Shown here piece after piece: positions 10,471-24,200 of a DNA stretch of 64,000 nt. A program made the position numbers and the translations under genes. The notes under the pieces were generated by a model, which saw only the letters and a program-made list of their open reading frames with translations, ran no database searches and was not told the origin of the DNA. This DNA is from Cymbidium sinense (lineage: Eukaryota; Streptophyta; Magnoliopsida; Asparagales; Orchidaceae). Within the stretch, counting starts at the first letter, position 1; each line of letters begins with the position of its first letter. Location of the stretch: NCBI GenBank assembly GCA_021442155.1, contig CM038221.1, positions 40,123,648-40,187,647 on the forward strand, in the 5' to 3' direction.

Positions 10471-13310
10471 AAAAGGGCTTGAATGACATTGTACTTAGGA
10501 AGAGAGCTTAAAAGCAAACTACTAAGTATTATAAGTATGAGAGTATTTTTCCCTCATGAAGATTTACTCTCTCATTTCCTTCACATCTTTCTCACAAGGA
10601 ACATTGCAAGTCTAAAGTTTTTAAGGGAGCTTACCAACTTCTAAAGGAGCTTGCCAACAATTAGAATTGATTTCAAATCATATCGCATCAATCCGTAAGT
10701 CATGTTTAATTTGATGTTCTAAGTTTAAACCTTATTATTTACTTTGATATTCTATTTGGCCAACAAAATTGCAAGATAAAAGAAGCAAGAGATTCACATG
10801 AAAATGAGGGGTTTAAATCAATTTAAACTTCATGCACTTGTTGATCTTACTTTGATGTCATAATGATCATAGCTTTTTGGTAAGAATTGATTGAATAAAA
10901 ATATCACATGACAAATTTTCATAGCAAATGACAATACCATTCTCAAGAATTAACAAATGATATAATTGGATGACCATATACAAGTAAACTTTCAATTCCA
11001 AATAATGGGAGGAATGCAAGGTTAGATTCCCCTTTCTTTTTTTTTTAAATTGAAAGAAGGAGAAATCTAAATGAGACTTAAATCATTTTACATAGAGCAA
11101 AAACAATAATCGTACCAAATCATAAAAAATTCAAATCTTTTTGTCTCGCTTTCTTATCAAAAGATCAAAGATAGTATCTTACATATTTTATGAGTTCTAT
11201 CACTATTAAGTTTACTTTAATATAATGATGAGTTCACCATTTAATAGGATCCAAAATCAACTATCATGAAGTAATGAAACTTTGACTTTCACAAATGAAT
11301 AAGCCAAAACTCATTTCAAATGACATAATGATTATTTATAGGCAACACATAAGGCAAACACTATATGAAATTATATGTCAATGTTATTCATTAATGAGAA
11401 ACTATGAAATTGAGATTATGTAAGTTTTATGTCATGCCTCCTTCTCATTTTAAATTGATTCAGGCCTTAGAGAATTACCTAGTAACAAGGTTGTAACATA
11501 CTTAGTGTAAAACCTACCCTAGCTTTAGCTTGTCACAACAAAAACAGCAATTTTCAACCTTTGGAACCTCATTTGAAATTTACAAACCAAACCTAACAAT
11601 CTTTGGTTCCATACATATGCAATGTTCATATATCATTTCCACTTCAAAAAGGCATTAATTTGAAAGTAAGCATAGCGAAAAGACCAAACCCAAAGTCAAG
11701 ATCTGAATTCACCTTCCCCTTTTCCCTTTCTTTTCATACGATAAGCAAATAAAGCATAGCTATATATGGATCAAGCATCCACACCAAATCTAATACATAA
11801 ATCTAAAATTTTGAACTTAACCAAGCAATTACTCACATGACATCAAAATTCAAGTAGGAATCAAGTTAAACATGGCTATGTAATGCAAATGAATGAACAC
11901 CCTTGCTAATTTTCGTTTTAACCTTATTCCATAACTTAGACAAAGCTAAAATAGCATAGCATGAATGGATGTTTGATAATAAGACAAGGTTTGAGCCATG
12001 CAACACATAGGGCTCCTCATTCCCACTTCCAATCCACTCATATAGCACATAAAAGAGAGGATTATCACAAGATAAGTAAAAATCTGGATTCAAATAAGTA
12101 ATTGCCCACATGACATCAAGATTCAAGTAGGAATCAAGTTAAGCAAGAGTTGAATAAGCTTATAAATAAACACTTACTCTCTTTTCATTATTCCTCAAAT
12201 CAAGAGAAAGAAACAAACATTACATATCTATGACCAAATTGAGTTTTCAAAGATGGCGATGCTTAAGCTAATGAAACTAAGATTTCATTATCACAACATG
12301 CTTTCATACTTTAAGAACGACAAGACATAAAACAACATAACTTGCATGATTTCAGCCTTCAATTGTTCATAAGCAGCAAACATAGAAATCTCTCTTTTAA
12401 CAATCCTTTTCTTTCATCCTTGTTTTAGCTCAATTAATCAAAGGGGAATTTAATGGTTAAAACTGAATTAAATTTCATGAATCACAATGAAACTTTGAAA
12501 CTTAAATATCTTGAAACCTCTTTCTCCATTTTGAATCAAATTTCATAATGAGATAACAACTTATCAATAAATTGTAATAATGATTAGCTTAATCAAGCCT
12601 TGACAATATAATGAGGGCGTTTAAATCAATGTCAAATCCATACATTTGTTGTATATTTTTTTTATTCAATTTCACAATGATAATAGAGTTTAGGCAAGAT
12701 TTAATTGAGCAAGATAATAAGTAACCATTCTAAACCTTGCAATATTCAATTCAGTTAGAGAACAATATGATAACGTCAAATCTGAAAATATAATGTAGCT
12801 TATATTTGGAAGTTCATTATCTCAATAAGCTAGCAACTTTCAACTGAAGGTATTATGAAAACTTGGTCACATGAAAGATGAAAGTCAGCAAAACCACTAG
12901 GTAAAAGCAAAAGATTCACATGAAAATGATGACCTTAGCTCAATGTTAAACCCCATGCACTTTCTACCTTATTTCAATTCCACAATGACAATTTAAACAA
13001 GATTTAATTAAATAAAATAGCAATTGACAAGCTCAACGCTTACAACATTTAACCCTTTAAGCATCAAATTAAAGGCGTGCATGGACTTAATAGCAACATT
13101 TAATAGCAACGAATTAAACAGGATTTCACCCAAATGTTACTCATCACAATGTATTTCAAAATTATCATTACAAGTAATCACTAGATATTTCAGAATCATG
13201 ATGCTATGAAATTCAAATACTTGGCCCAAATCATATTGATTTTAAAGTATATTATTTTCTTTTCCATCCCTTGCATGATTTCCTTTTTCTTTTTTTTAAA
13301 ATTTAGTATC
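10470..13310. repeat. AT-rich degenerate repeat tract related to family S
   Basis: Blocks recur within the tract: the stretch around CATGACATCAA-ATTCAAGTAGGAAT occurs near 11,835 and 12,107, and a GATTCACATGAAAATGA block occurs near 10,790 and 12,912. The part at about 12,170-12,390 matches, on the opposite strand, 27.9-28.3 kb of family S copy 2 (CTCAAATCAAGAGAAAGAAAC and following blocks). No gene or conserved domain is seen. Confidence 0.5.
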
Positions 13311-16300
13311 TCACGCATCCCCAGTGTAGCAGCTTGAGAGCGTTCATGCGATAAAGGCGTCGTGGTAAAGTAAGACCGTGACGAAAATTTTATTTTGTCA
13401 CGCTAAGAAAAGTCGTGTGAGTTTGCGTAGCATTTATTTAAAACATATGAACAATCTTATATCACAAAATTCGTTATTGGAACAATAATGAATCTTATCA
13501 TAAGCAAATTTTACCATGCGTTGGAATAGCATTGCAATCTTATATAACAAATTTCAGCGTTGGAATAATATGAAGTGCTTATCATAATCAATTTCAGTAT
13601 TTGGAAGTGAGCAATCTTATATAACAAATTTTTCCGCCGCATTGGAACAATGTGAACGGATACTTATCACAGAGCATATTTAGAAACTTGCATTTGCATG
13701 TGCATAGAGTTAAAATGCAACTTAAACCCCTTTGCTATGACATGATTTTCATCACCATTCCAACTGAATTTGACTTTTGAAAATTCAAATAGCAAGCTAC
13801 AATATAAGCTTTCGATCACATGTGAACACCATTCAATCATTCTCATTTTGAATATAAAAGAGGAAATATCTTTCCAACATAAATCTGAAAATCTGAAACT
13901 TTCAATCCTATTTAAAGATCTGTCCTTATAAAAGAGGTTGAAAACTCATCATTCTTATATATTATCCTAACTCAATAATAAAACCTCCATTGATAGAAAG
14001 ATAAAATAGAAATTTTAATGTAAACAAGCTATAAAAGATCACTTTAAATCCTGTAGAAACAAGAATATGTAAATCCCAAATAAAGTGGCTATTTAGTGAC
14101 CAAATAATAGCAGCAAATTAAACAGGATTTAATTTAAATGTTATCAGCTAGCTGAAATGGCAACTCCCACTTTATGTAAAAATCTGAAACCCCTTCTCTT
14201 CTTCTTTTTTAACTAATAGGAGAATCAATAGCATGATGACTTTATAGCAAACCCAATTTCAGGAACCTTTAACCTGATTGCATGAGAAATGAAAGCCACC
14301 ATCTCATTTTTCACATTTCTCTCAAGTTCAGCACTTGGAACAACAAAATATAAACAAGTATTGAACTTTCATAGCAAAACAATGGCTCTTTAACTATCTC
14401 AAACAATAGAAGAGCCCTCTACACTTGTTGTTTTTCATGTATTTTGTAACAAATGCAATTGAAAGAAAACAGTGAAGAGAGGATCATCAAATTATATCAT
14501 CCAAAGAAAAAATTTGAAGTATGAAAAGAGAAAGAAATCCAAATGTAACTCAAGATTTGAGCCATACATCATCTCTAACCCCATTTTCACATTTCTAACC
14601 TCATTTTAAATAAGAGAGACATAGCAAGTATCATTGCATCCACAGAAAATCTGAAATATGAAAAGAGAATGAAGTTCACATGTAACTTAGGGTTTGAGCC
14701 ATACATCATATCAAATCCCATTTTCATATTTCTAATTTCACTTCAAACAAGTAAAGAAATGAGTTAGCGAAATTATTTCACCCATAAAGATAAAAATAGC
14801 CGTATGCAATGAGTAAATCTATGCAAATATTTGATGTGCAATGAGTAAATCTATGCAAATATTTGATGTTAACGCAACCGATAAAACCCATTTACTTGAG
14901 GAACTCCATAATCCTTCCTCTTTTTGTTTGCACAAGAAAGCAACCCAAGCATAATACAAATTCATAAAAGAAACACTTGATAAAGCTTAGGGTTGAAAGA
15001 AAACGACATGGAGTTTTCGATTGTAAGAAAGGAAGGAGAAGGAGGTTGAGCCGTTCGGCTAGGGTTCAATTTGCTCGAGAGGGAGAGGGGTTCGGTCGGC
15101 TGTTCCAAGTGGAAGGCACGAGAGCGAGATCGAGAGGAGAAGTTTGGTCAGAAAGGAGGAATCTCCTTCAATCGCTCGGTTTGCACAGACAAAACGAGCA
15201 AGAAGGAATAGAGAGAGCTCGGGAGAGAGGGACAGATGGAGAGTAGCGCATGAGAACGAGAAAAGGGAAGCTTGGGAGGAAGAATCACGTGAATGAGCTC
15301 GGGATGGTCTCGGTTCAGGATTTAGGGCTGGTTGATGGGTTTGATTGGTGGGAGAAGCGGCGACCAATGCTTTGAGCGGCAAATCCAATTGGCTTATTAA
15401 GCGGCCAATTTGATTGGCTAATCCGGCGACTGAGCTGGATTGGACGATTTGGACGGCTAATTAAGCAAAGATTAAGGATTAAACGGTCATTAGTCGTTTT
15501 AATAGCAATCTGGCAAAAATAACAACATTATTATTAATAATTTCGCCAAATATTATGAAATTATTTCGTATGATTAACCCTAGTAATATATCAATTTTGT
15601 GTTCCGTTGAACGACGCATTGCCGATCGGATGTCGTTTGACCACGTCGACGATCAGTAAAATTGGCTTAAATTGCGCCGATTCAATCGTAACGCTCGTAG
15701 ACTTTGCCGAATTGATTGTGGAATGTGTCGTTTAATAAATTTCGACGCTTTTGGCAATAAGGCAAATAATTTTGCAAAGCGAGGTCATTCGGACATCGAG
15801 ATTTCTAATTCGACCGCGTAATTTTATTAAAAATTAATTTTATTTAATTGCTTGATTATTAATTAATGGAATGAGCTTCATTTAATTAATTTTAATATTT
15901 CAAACGCACTTACGCAATCAAATTCTTCGAATCAGGATAACTTTGATCAAATTCGATCGCAATTAGAGCATTTTAAACCCGATTCATGCGATGCTGCTTC
16001 CGTTAATTATTGGTTTCAACTTTCGTGCATCGTTTGATTTGTGAATCATATGTGGAGGTCAACAACAATAAAGCATGATTGCATGAAATTATATAAGATA
16101 GAGAAGAATAAGTCAAATAAAGTTAAGGAAATGTTGATAGAGGTGCCCTCACTATTAATTATTGGGCGCCTAATCAAGCAATTAGCTATATTTGTCACCA
16201 CCCATTTTATTGATTTGGATTTTTTTCCTCACCCGGTGACCTCAAGGTGAAAGTTGTTATGATGCAGGTTGTTGACCTATATACATCTTTCAAAAATAAA

Positions 16301-16640
16301 ATTAAGTGCACGAGTCAAAATCGGCGATTAGTGAATGTAACGTCACCTAAATTGGGTTTAAATACTTTAATCGCGACCAAGCTTGATCGAATCGCCGTTG
16401 ATTCGAAAAATATACTACATCGATGCATCCAGAATACTAAAATTACTTACGATGGACCCCTTGCATCATCATATTTCGGCCCCATATGAAAGTCGAATCA
16501 CAAGTATGATTTCACGCACATCGAAGTCGGGCGGCCTCGACGATATCGAAACAACCTCAATTCGCAAAATTGACTACGTCAATACATTCAAAATATCAAA
16601 AATAGCTAGAAATGACATCCTCGTTGCTTAAGATTGTCGA
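13310..16640 (+). repeat. Dispersed repeat family S, copy 1
   Basis: This copy aligns in reverse orientation with 26,325-29,830. Shared landmarks in order are a GC-rich head (13,310-13,420), a short array of decayed TTGGAACAA units (13,440-13,680), a block containing TTTAGAAACTTGC (13,675-13,695), a block containing ATTTTGAATATAAAAG (13,845-13,860), a purine-rich tract (14,990-15,300) and a CpG-rich tail ending near GCATTTTAAACC (15,995). Beyond 16,000 a diverged repeat of about 160 bp continues to about 16,640. It may be a long LTR; its class is unproven. Open frames at 14,977-15,388 show no domain. Confidence 0.55.
14806..14869. repeat. Perfect 32-bp tandem duplication
   Basis: Two identical adjacent units begin GCAATGAGTAAATCTATGCA at 14,806 and 14,838. 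Their identity shows this duplication is much younger than the surrounding repeat. Confidence 0.9.
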
Positions 16641-16960
16641 ACAAAAGAATTCACACATATTTTAACACAATTACATGAATTTTGTGGTATACAAACAATA
16701 CGAATTAATATAATCATACAATATTGCATATATAAAATCACTAAAAAAAGAATGAAATAATATTATTATCAATTTAAATCACTTTTAAAAATATCATTGT
16801 TATTTAACTAATCAATAGCTATTTGTCAAAATCATCATGGTGATTCCATTAACTTATAAAATATGCTAATTCTATTTTGTTATTATTAAAATATCTCTGT
16901 TATCAATTTCTCTTATTATATGTGTATTTAATCCATCTAATCTACAACCATTTCTGCCTA
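16640..16960. other. AT-rich noncoding sequence
   Basis: Nothing recognisable is seen. It separates the CpG-rich tail of family S copy 1 from the C/T-rich tract that follows. Confidence 0.6.
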
Positions 16961-18010
16961 TACAGCCCGCCAGCCTACAAATATCAATAAAATAACAATG
17001 ATAATCATTAAAAATAAACCCAAAGAAATCAAATGCTAGCTGTCTATCTCCAAGGCAAATGTGCTAGCATCCTCTCCCAAAACCTCCTTCTCTCTTTCAT
17101 TATTCCCATGCCTAACTGAAACCTGCCGCCTCTTTAGCCAATGGCCAGCAGCCACTTCTTTCTGCCCATGTTGTTCCATGTGAAACAAAAAATAAAGATA
17201 AAAAGAAAATCCCTCACAAACCTCTCAGCCCAAAAGCACACTCATCACTCCCCAATACCGAGACCCATATTGAAAATATAACACCCGCTCCTCTCCAATC
17301 CATCTCCTCCCCAACTCCCGTTTGTCCGTCCCCAGCAGCACATAAGCCGAGCTCCCTTCCCCATCTCTCTTTCCTTTCCATTCCTCTCTGGCTACAAGTT
17401 CCAAGTTTGATTCTTTCGATCCGTCCCTGCAGCACATCCTCTATCGGTTCCTCCCAAGGCACTCACCGAATAATCTCTCCCTCTTCTTATATTCCGTTCA
17501 GCCACAACAACCTAAAATCTCCCGATATTTCCCTCTGCCAGTCCATCTCAGCTACAAGCCAAAGACCCAATTTCCTCTGCTCAACCCGCCGCCTCATCTA
17601 GATTGAAATCTAAACTCTTCATTCTCACTGAACTTCCCAGTTCCGTTCAAGGCTACACACAAAGGCAGATCAACTTCCCTTACAGTCAAGCCTCTTGCCT
17701 GAACTCTCCTCTCTGACGCCTCCATTTCCTTTCCAGTTCCTATGCATACACAGCAACCTATACTACTAGCTTTCACTCCCAGCTCTCTTCTTTACGTGAA
17801 GGTTCAGCCAGTCTTTTCTTACAGCCCGTCACTTTCTCTCCAGCCGCCCACTACTCTTGCCTCATCACTCCTAAAACCTGTAGCCCTTTCCTACTTTAGC
17901 TAACCTGAAACATTCCTTTCCTATTCCAACACATGACCAGCACAACTACGCTCCTTTCACTCCCCTCTGTCACTCACTAAATCCAGCCACACTCTGATTA
18001 TTATACTTCA
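16960..18010. other. C/T-rich, strand-asymmetric tract of unknown nature
   Basis: About 1 kb of plus strand is strongly enriched in C and T and poor in G, unlike the AT-rich flanks. Open frames on both strands (17,214-17,776) have no recognisable domain and look like products of biased composition. It could be the leader of an unrecognised retroelement or of a noncoding transcript. Confidence 0.4.
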
Positions 18011-19940
18011 TTCTCCAAACAGTCATTTGATTTCTGAACTAAAGTAAAAAAATAGAAGGGAAGAGTGTTTATAATGTGCAGAATTTGATATTATACCTTG
18101 GTTATATTGTCTAGTAATCCAACATGATTTTTCTTTGCTGTTTGGTAGAGATAGAATAATTCTGAGTAAAATTCTGTAACTAGATCAACATGATTTCAGA
18201 TTTCATAGCCGATTCATTGTTAGACTTGTCTAAACTTTGGTAAAAAGAAAATTGTTACCTATCGTCTTCACTTCTTTTTAAATCAGCAAACAAAGTATCA
18301 TATCCAAAACTCCCCAAAATCTCTATCTTGCTGATTTCAACATTGTATTGTAAGTGATATAAGTGGAATGGTTGGCTGGTTTGCTATTTTAATATATATA
18401 TATATATATCAAAGTTAAGTATTTGTACGCACCTTTTTTGGCGCAATGGAAAACTTGTATCTATTTTGCAGTATGAAGGCCTCATACGTGCCTTTCTTGG
18501 CACTGTGGGGAAGACAGAGTTTCATGATCATAGTTTACAGCACTCATACATTCTTTCGACTCAAGAAGCTTCCACGTAGTGACGGATATTACAAATTTTC
18601 AAAAATTGTACATTTACAGGAAACTTAAATTGAATTGATTGGACTCGAACAAGGCTTATGCAAGACTTAAATATAATTTGGAATCAGGCTAATTGAACTT
18701 GAGTGAACTTGAATTAATTGGCTTCTTGCACAATGACTAAATAAGAGTACTCCTAAAATGCAAAATAAGCTTATTAATCCAGGAGTGAACTTAAGTTTAA
18801 GACTAAACTAGAACTAAATCCAATTTAAGACTAAACTAGAACTAAATCCAAAGTTAAAAATTTAAGACTCCTCAAATTAAAATGAGTTTGTCAAAATCTA
18901 AAAGAACTTACAGAAGCCTCGAAAAGAACTTGAAATTCTCTTCCAAACCACAAGTATAGCCTCCTCGCACTAAAGTTCTCAGAATACTCAAATAAACTAA
19001 ATGAGTTGGAATGAAATTAACTAAAACAGTACGTCTGTTTATAGCAAAAGAATGATACAACTGAATAATATTTAAAGTGCATAAAGACGAAAATCACCAC
19101 CCAAGGGAATATTTAAATCAAATACAGACGAACTTAGTTGCCCAGATAAAATCAAAATTTGAAATGACATCTATCATTAGCATCTAATGTGAATCTTTCA
19201 TTTAAGAAAAAAGAAATAATGTTTAATTGGGCATCCAATCTGCACAATTCATCACCGGATCTGCAACATCTATGCTAGTAGACTGAAGGCAATAATAGAT
19301 ACTTTAAATGACACATTACACGTATTACAGGGCGACGATGTATTTAACTTAAACTTTCTGTAATTTGCGCAAGCACCTTAACAAAGAATAAATTTCACAC
19401 ATGCTTTGAGATAGTTTCAAGTTTGAGCTTATTGTATCAAAGAAATATTATCAAGTCATTTTCTTTGCAAACTCCCTTGCATTAATGTTAGAAGACCAAA
19501 TGACTTATAAGCTCTCCAATTAAGATTTACATTGTGATTTATTTACGAAGAGATACAAAAGCGCTAATAGCCCTCCAATAGGCTTCTCCTGTTGAAAAAT
19601 TAAGGCAAAATCATCAATAAAGTTGTCATTTATTAAATGAAAGCTCTAAAATGCAACAATCTTGACGTTCCTACTTCTCATTTAGTGCAATATTAACATA
19701 TGTGACTTCTCACTGATTTGGAAATCAACTTTCAAATGAGGTGGAAGCCGAAATGAAATTAAAGAGCAAATTGAATTGATTTAGACTGCTAAACATTAAA
19801 GTGTGTATACATATTATATAATCACATAAAAATTTGTATGATTATGTAATGAGATACATCAGAGTTTATGCAATCAATTTAAATAAACCCATATAGAACT
19901 AAATGATTGAATCTGAGTCGAAGTCGCGAGTTGATTCTCG
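18010..19940. other. AT-rich noncoding sequence, presumed UPL intron
   Basis: No gene or domain is seen. A roughly 28-bp unit beginning AAGACTAAACTAGAACTAAA is duplicated in tandem at about 18,797-18,852, and a short (TA)n run lies at 18,391-18,409. Confidence 0.6.
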
Positions 19941-20975
19941 ACTCTGTCGAATAAAACCGTGTTAATAAAACCTAATAATATTACTATATTTTTCTCAATT
20001 TGATAAAATCTCTAAGAAGCTAATTATGTCATATGACTATCTCATAATACCCCAATGATACTGTGTTGAATGGAGATTTCAACTAGAGGGGATACTTTCA
20101 TCAAAGTGCAATTGTAATTTCAAATTAAATTAAATATCAATTCAAATGTGAAATCTAATATGTCATTAAACTATAAATGTTCAAATAAAATTCAATCAAA
20201 ATACTTAAAGCCAACTTCACTCAATTAACCTTTCGCAATTATCTGTCAAAGATGATAAATTAAGAAAACTCTAGCTCACAAAAGAGCTAATGTCAAATCA
20301 AGTACATTACTATATTCACACTCAATAATCTAAGTAAGGGCTTGGCTGCCCTCTATGGTTTGGCATAGCTCATTATGACGGTTAACCAAAACCCTCGACC
20401 GCCACACCAAATTACATTATTATATGGTACGATCAGCTTTCGATACTCATGCGTTTTGAGTTGGAATCATGGATGCACTGATAGAAAAAAAATTCTCTAT
20501 CAACTAAGGTTTATCTCCTTAAACAAACAACACTCCGAGTCCACAAAGTCTCCTTGGACGATGCAACCCATGACTATTGACAAGGATCCTTGTCAGACTA
20601 CCTCCTCTCGATTAAGTAGACGGATCACTGATGACCCAAATGTGATCTTGAAAGCACATCACCATTCTACTAACCATATGCTTTAAATAAATAAATGATG
20701 AATTTTCTAAATTAACAATACTCCATCTATTACTACTATTTGTTAAGCAATAAGCGACATAATGACTACCCTTAATCGAAAGTTCTCTCCCACTTAATAG
20801 GAGAGATAATTAACTATGGTGATTGTGCCTATAGAAAACCTGGAACTAAATCTAAAATCCTTGCAAAATGAGGGCAAAATCTCTGAGTAGTGTATTATTT
20901 ACTATTTCATCTGCCTTCTGAAAATTTGACCAACATTAATCAAACTCTCTTCATCGATAGGTCGGCGGCAAATTT
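19940..20975 (+). repeat. Dispersed repeat family R, copy B
   Basis: Matches copy C at 29,940-31,780 in the same orientation and copy A at 7,240-8,300 in reverse. Landmarks are one GTTAATAAAACC module near 19,960, a TTAAGAAAACT-TAGCTCACAAA block near 20,260, a CTTGGACGATGCAACCCATG block near 20,550, ACAAGGATCCTTGTCAG near 20,580 and a GCAAAATGAGGGC block near 20,865. It ends about 200 bp beyond the last recognised UPL exon. The open frame at 20,375-20,686 is not conserved between copies. Confidence 0.65.
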
Positions 20976-21194
20976 TTGGAGCCCACATAGGTGAGTATCA
21001 AACTAGGATCACTGAATCAAATCGAAAGTTATAGTAAAAAATTGTCAGTTTGTTAAATCTAAATTTGGAAGAAATTTATCTCCATATCCCCAAATAAGAT
21101 TTTCATGTAATAATCAAACTATGGATCAACAATAAATGCATATGAATCGAGCAATTTTTTTATTAAATTCTAAGCAAATAGTAATGCCTCAAAC

Positions 21195-21275
21195 CTCATT
21201 TTTCTCATATAGTATAAGTTTTTCTTCATCAGCATCCATGCTAAACGTCAAGTCTGGCAGGTCACTAATATCATT
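21195..21275 (-). CDS. UPL1: UPL exon 11: HECT N-lobe, last exon found
   Basis: Twenty-seven codons encode [19 protein letters not shown] and on to LILYEKNE, a well conserved N-lobe segment of plant UPL1/UPL2. The family normally continues with VTDYELIPGG and then the C-lobe. The donor after codon GAG reads GTTTGA, weak beyond the GT. If the intron were retained, translation would add one valine and stop at TGA (21,191-21,189). Start and phase are fixed by the CAG acceptor at 21,276-21,278. Confidence 0.9.
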
Positions 21276-24200
21276 CTGCAGGATATGAAAACAAAATGCA
21301 GCTTACAAATATTACATGTTTTAATATCCATTTAAATAAAATAAAGCTAATAAATTCTTCACGAACCTCAAGCATCCACTTCAAGTTCTTATAGTAGTCA
21401 GGGTCAACTGCCTCAATATCATGATAAGACACTTTCACGCCTAGTATGTGTTTATAAAAGGAACGAGTAAAGTACACATCCAAAAGTTGCCCATCAAAAA
21501 GTGCCTTTGCAACCTACAAATATAAGTTAGTTATAGAAAGTCAAAAAGATACAGCATGATGAACGCAATTAAATGAATCTGGAATCATGAGATTGTGTTA
21601 CCAGTCTGCCAACAAACTTGAAATAAGAAAGATGCTCTGTTTGGTATACAGAGTTGGGATTAGGCTGAAAAGTTGTATTGTTCCCAACCGTTGTGAAAAG
21701 CAACGCCCCCTTATCAAATATCACTCTTGAGAGGAGCTGGTACCACTCCCTAGTCAGTCCACCAGCATCTATACCCTCTTCTCCTTGAAAATGAACCATT
21801 AACCTTCCTTTCAAGTCCTGAGCCGATCGCAAGCGCAGCTGATTATAAGAATCTTCCAAGACATAAGCACGCCGAACACTTACTCTCAGTGGAGCAGAAT
21901 GGTGTTGGTCAAGTTGCTGTCTGATACGTGAACGGAAATAAGCTCTCTTATTATCAAAATCAATAAGCCTCGGGACTTTCAACATCATAGAAAATGATTT
22001 CTCAAGAAGACGGGGATTCTGCCGGATAAAAACATTAAGAAGACGCCGATGCTTTTCAACAATCCTTGCAAATGACAGAGTACCAGTTCCACTACTATTA
22101 ACAGGTGATGATTGTAAGACACCAGTAAATTCTTTTTCCTTAGCAGTTGAACTGTCATCAGCCAACATGATTTGGTGCATCTGAAGCCTGTCACATATAA
22201 TGAAAAAGGCTTCTATAAATGGCAACAATTGCTGAGTGCCAGGAGGAAGAGGAGACAATGCAGAACGGCCACCTGAAAGGTGTGAAGCATCTGGAATTGA
22301 CAGAGGAGAAAATGTGGAATTCTGCCCCAGCTTTGTCTCAGTTGCAGTAATGCAATCACTTAATTCCTGCCAAAGAGGCTCAAGTGATAAATTTAAATTG
22401 ATCAAGATAGATGGCTCATCATGCACATGTCCAAACTCTTCAGACTTGGGTCCATCAACTATCATAAGTGCACTAAGGATCTTCAGTACACGCAAAATTG
22501 CAGCTCCAGCCATAGAACCTGCACCTAAGGCCAGCATGTGTGTGCTCCTCAAAGTTGCAAGCACACCAACAGCAGAAACACTCAAGTTATGGGCTAATCC
22601 AGCTAACTCAACTGCAAAGAACTTCCGATGAGAAGCAACAACAAAGGCCAATTTTTCCATAACATCCGCCACGAGTGAATAAACCTTTTCAGAAAGCCTG
22701 AACAATTTTATAATATATCAGAATACTGTTAAGAAAGAACCTTAAGAATCCAACTTATCCTGAGCAAGTTCAGTTAACCTTCCCAGTTGGAATTTAGAAC
22801 ATGTAACATATAGGTTATAGAAAGAGATACAGGATGAGTAAATTCAAAGTAGAAAATAAATGAAAAAGATACAGCCAAAGAGTCTGAGATAAAAAAGAAA
22901 TATTCATAAAATGATGGCAACCATTAAAAAAAAAGGTGTGACAATACTAGTTTTCTGCTACTGCAAGGCATGAGGAAAAGTTGATGCAAGAAACCATCGT
23001 TTAAAAGCAGGGTTATTTTCATGATTCAAATAACCGCCAGCTCACAATAGATGCAACTAAATCATTCCTAAAATCCATAGCCACAATGAAGTTCCAAAAC
23101 ATCTTATCAAGGTTACGCCTACAGAAAGCTTCTATTGGGTAGAGAATCAAGGGTGGTAGAGAATCAAGGGTAGTAGAGAATCAAGGGTGCAAATTACGTT
23201 AATATGGCTAAACTGTCATTGATAACGGGTATAACAAAAAATTTAGCAAAAAATTCCAAAAAAGTGTTTGTCAAAGGAAACAATATTTGTAGATCTCATA
23301 GGTAATACCTAGAAATATCATTCTAGAAAAAATATCCGTCAAAATACAAATTAAGCTCATAAACACATTGAAAACCCAGAATCAATACTGATTCTAAAAT
23401 CGTTCAAGAATTTACCCAGCATAAGCAAGAATACTGCAAAGATTGCATAAAACAGGAGTAGGGAGTTGCAAAAATGTATTATGGGCACTAAATGATTCTT
23501 CCCCATCAACATTGGGCTGCTGATTGCTGGAACTTGGATTATCATCTTGATCATGATTCTGCTCCAAGATGGTGGAATCCTGTAGATTATTTGATGGGAT
23601 GCTACCTGCTTGACTCTCAAACCTACCTACAGCTAGCACAGATTGAGGATGACAATCTATTTTTGCCACAGCATTGTCAACTATAACTTGTATCAAACCC
23701 ATGACCTGCACAACAAAAGCAAATGTAACACAATGCAGAGCCACATCTGATGATAAAATTGAATATAAACTAAAAACTCGAGATTACCTGTTCAAGATGC
23801 ACAGTACTACGCAAAAATAAAGGTCTATTCAAAAGCTTCAAAAATAATACTAGAGGAGCATCAAACATTTGAGAAGACTCTAAGATTAAAGCATCATTTG
23901 GTTCACACATCGGTTCTTTAGTTTTGTCTTTCTGTATGTTCAAACTGCTGTTGCATGCTGAAGATTCAGAAGGCAACAAAAAATCAAAGTTGAAAAGAAT
24001 GCTTGCTACAGAAGGATGGTTTGTTGCCAAGTAAGTTAACATCTCAAGAACACGACGTGACAGCAGTGGTGGAAGACCTTTGCGGTAAAGAAATATAAGT
24101 TAAATAGAAGTTAATATAAAGGAAGATAAAAGTGTAAACTAGAGCAAAAGAACGAACTAGTACCATCTGAAGGTTGTGGTCGTCCATAAATAACATTCCA

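Noticed and set aside
14977..15388. Overlapping open frames on both strands
   Set aside because: They fall in the purine-rich part of family S, are Arg/Glu or Ser/Leu biased, and are not conserved in copy 2.
17214..17776. Several open frames in the C/T-rich tract
   Set aside because: No domain, start context or conservation; composition alone explains them.
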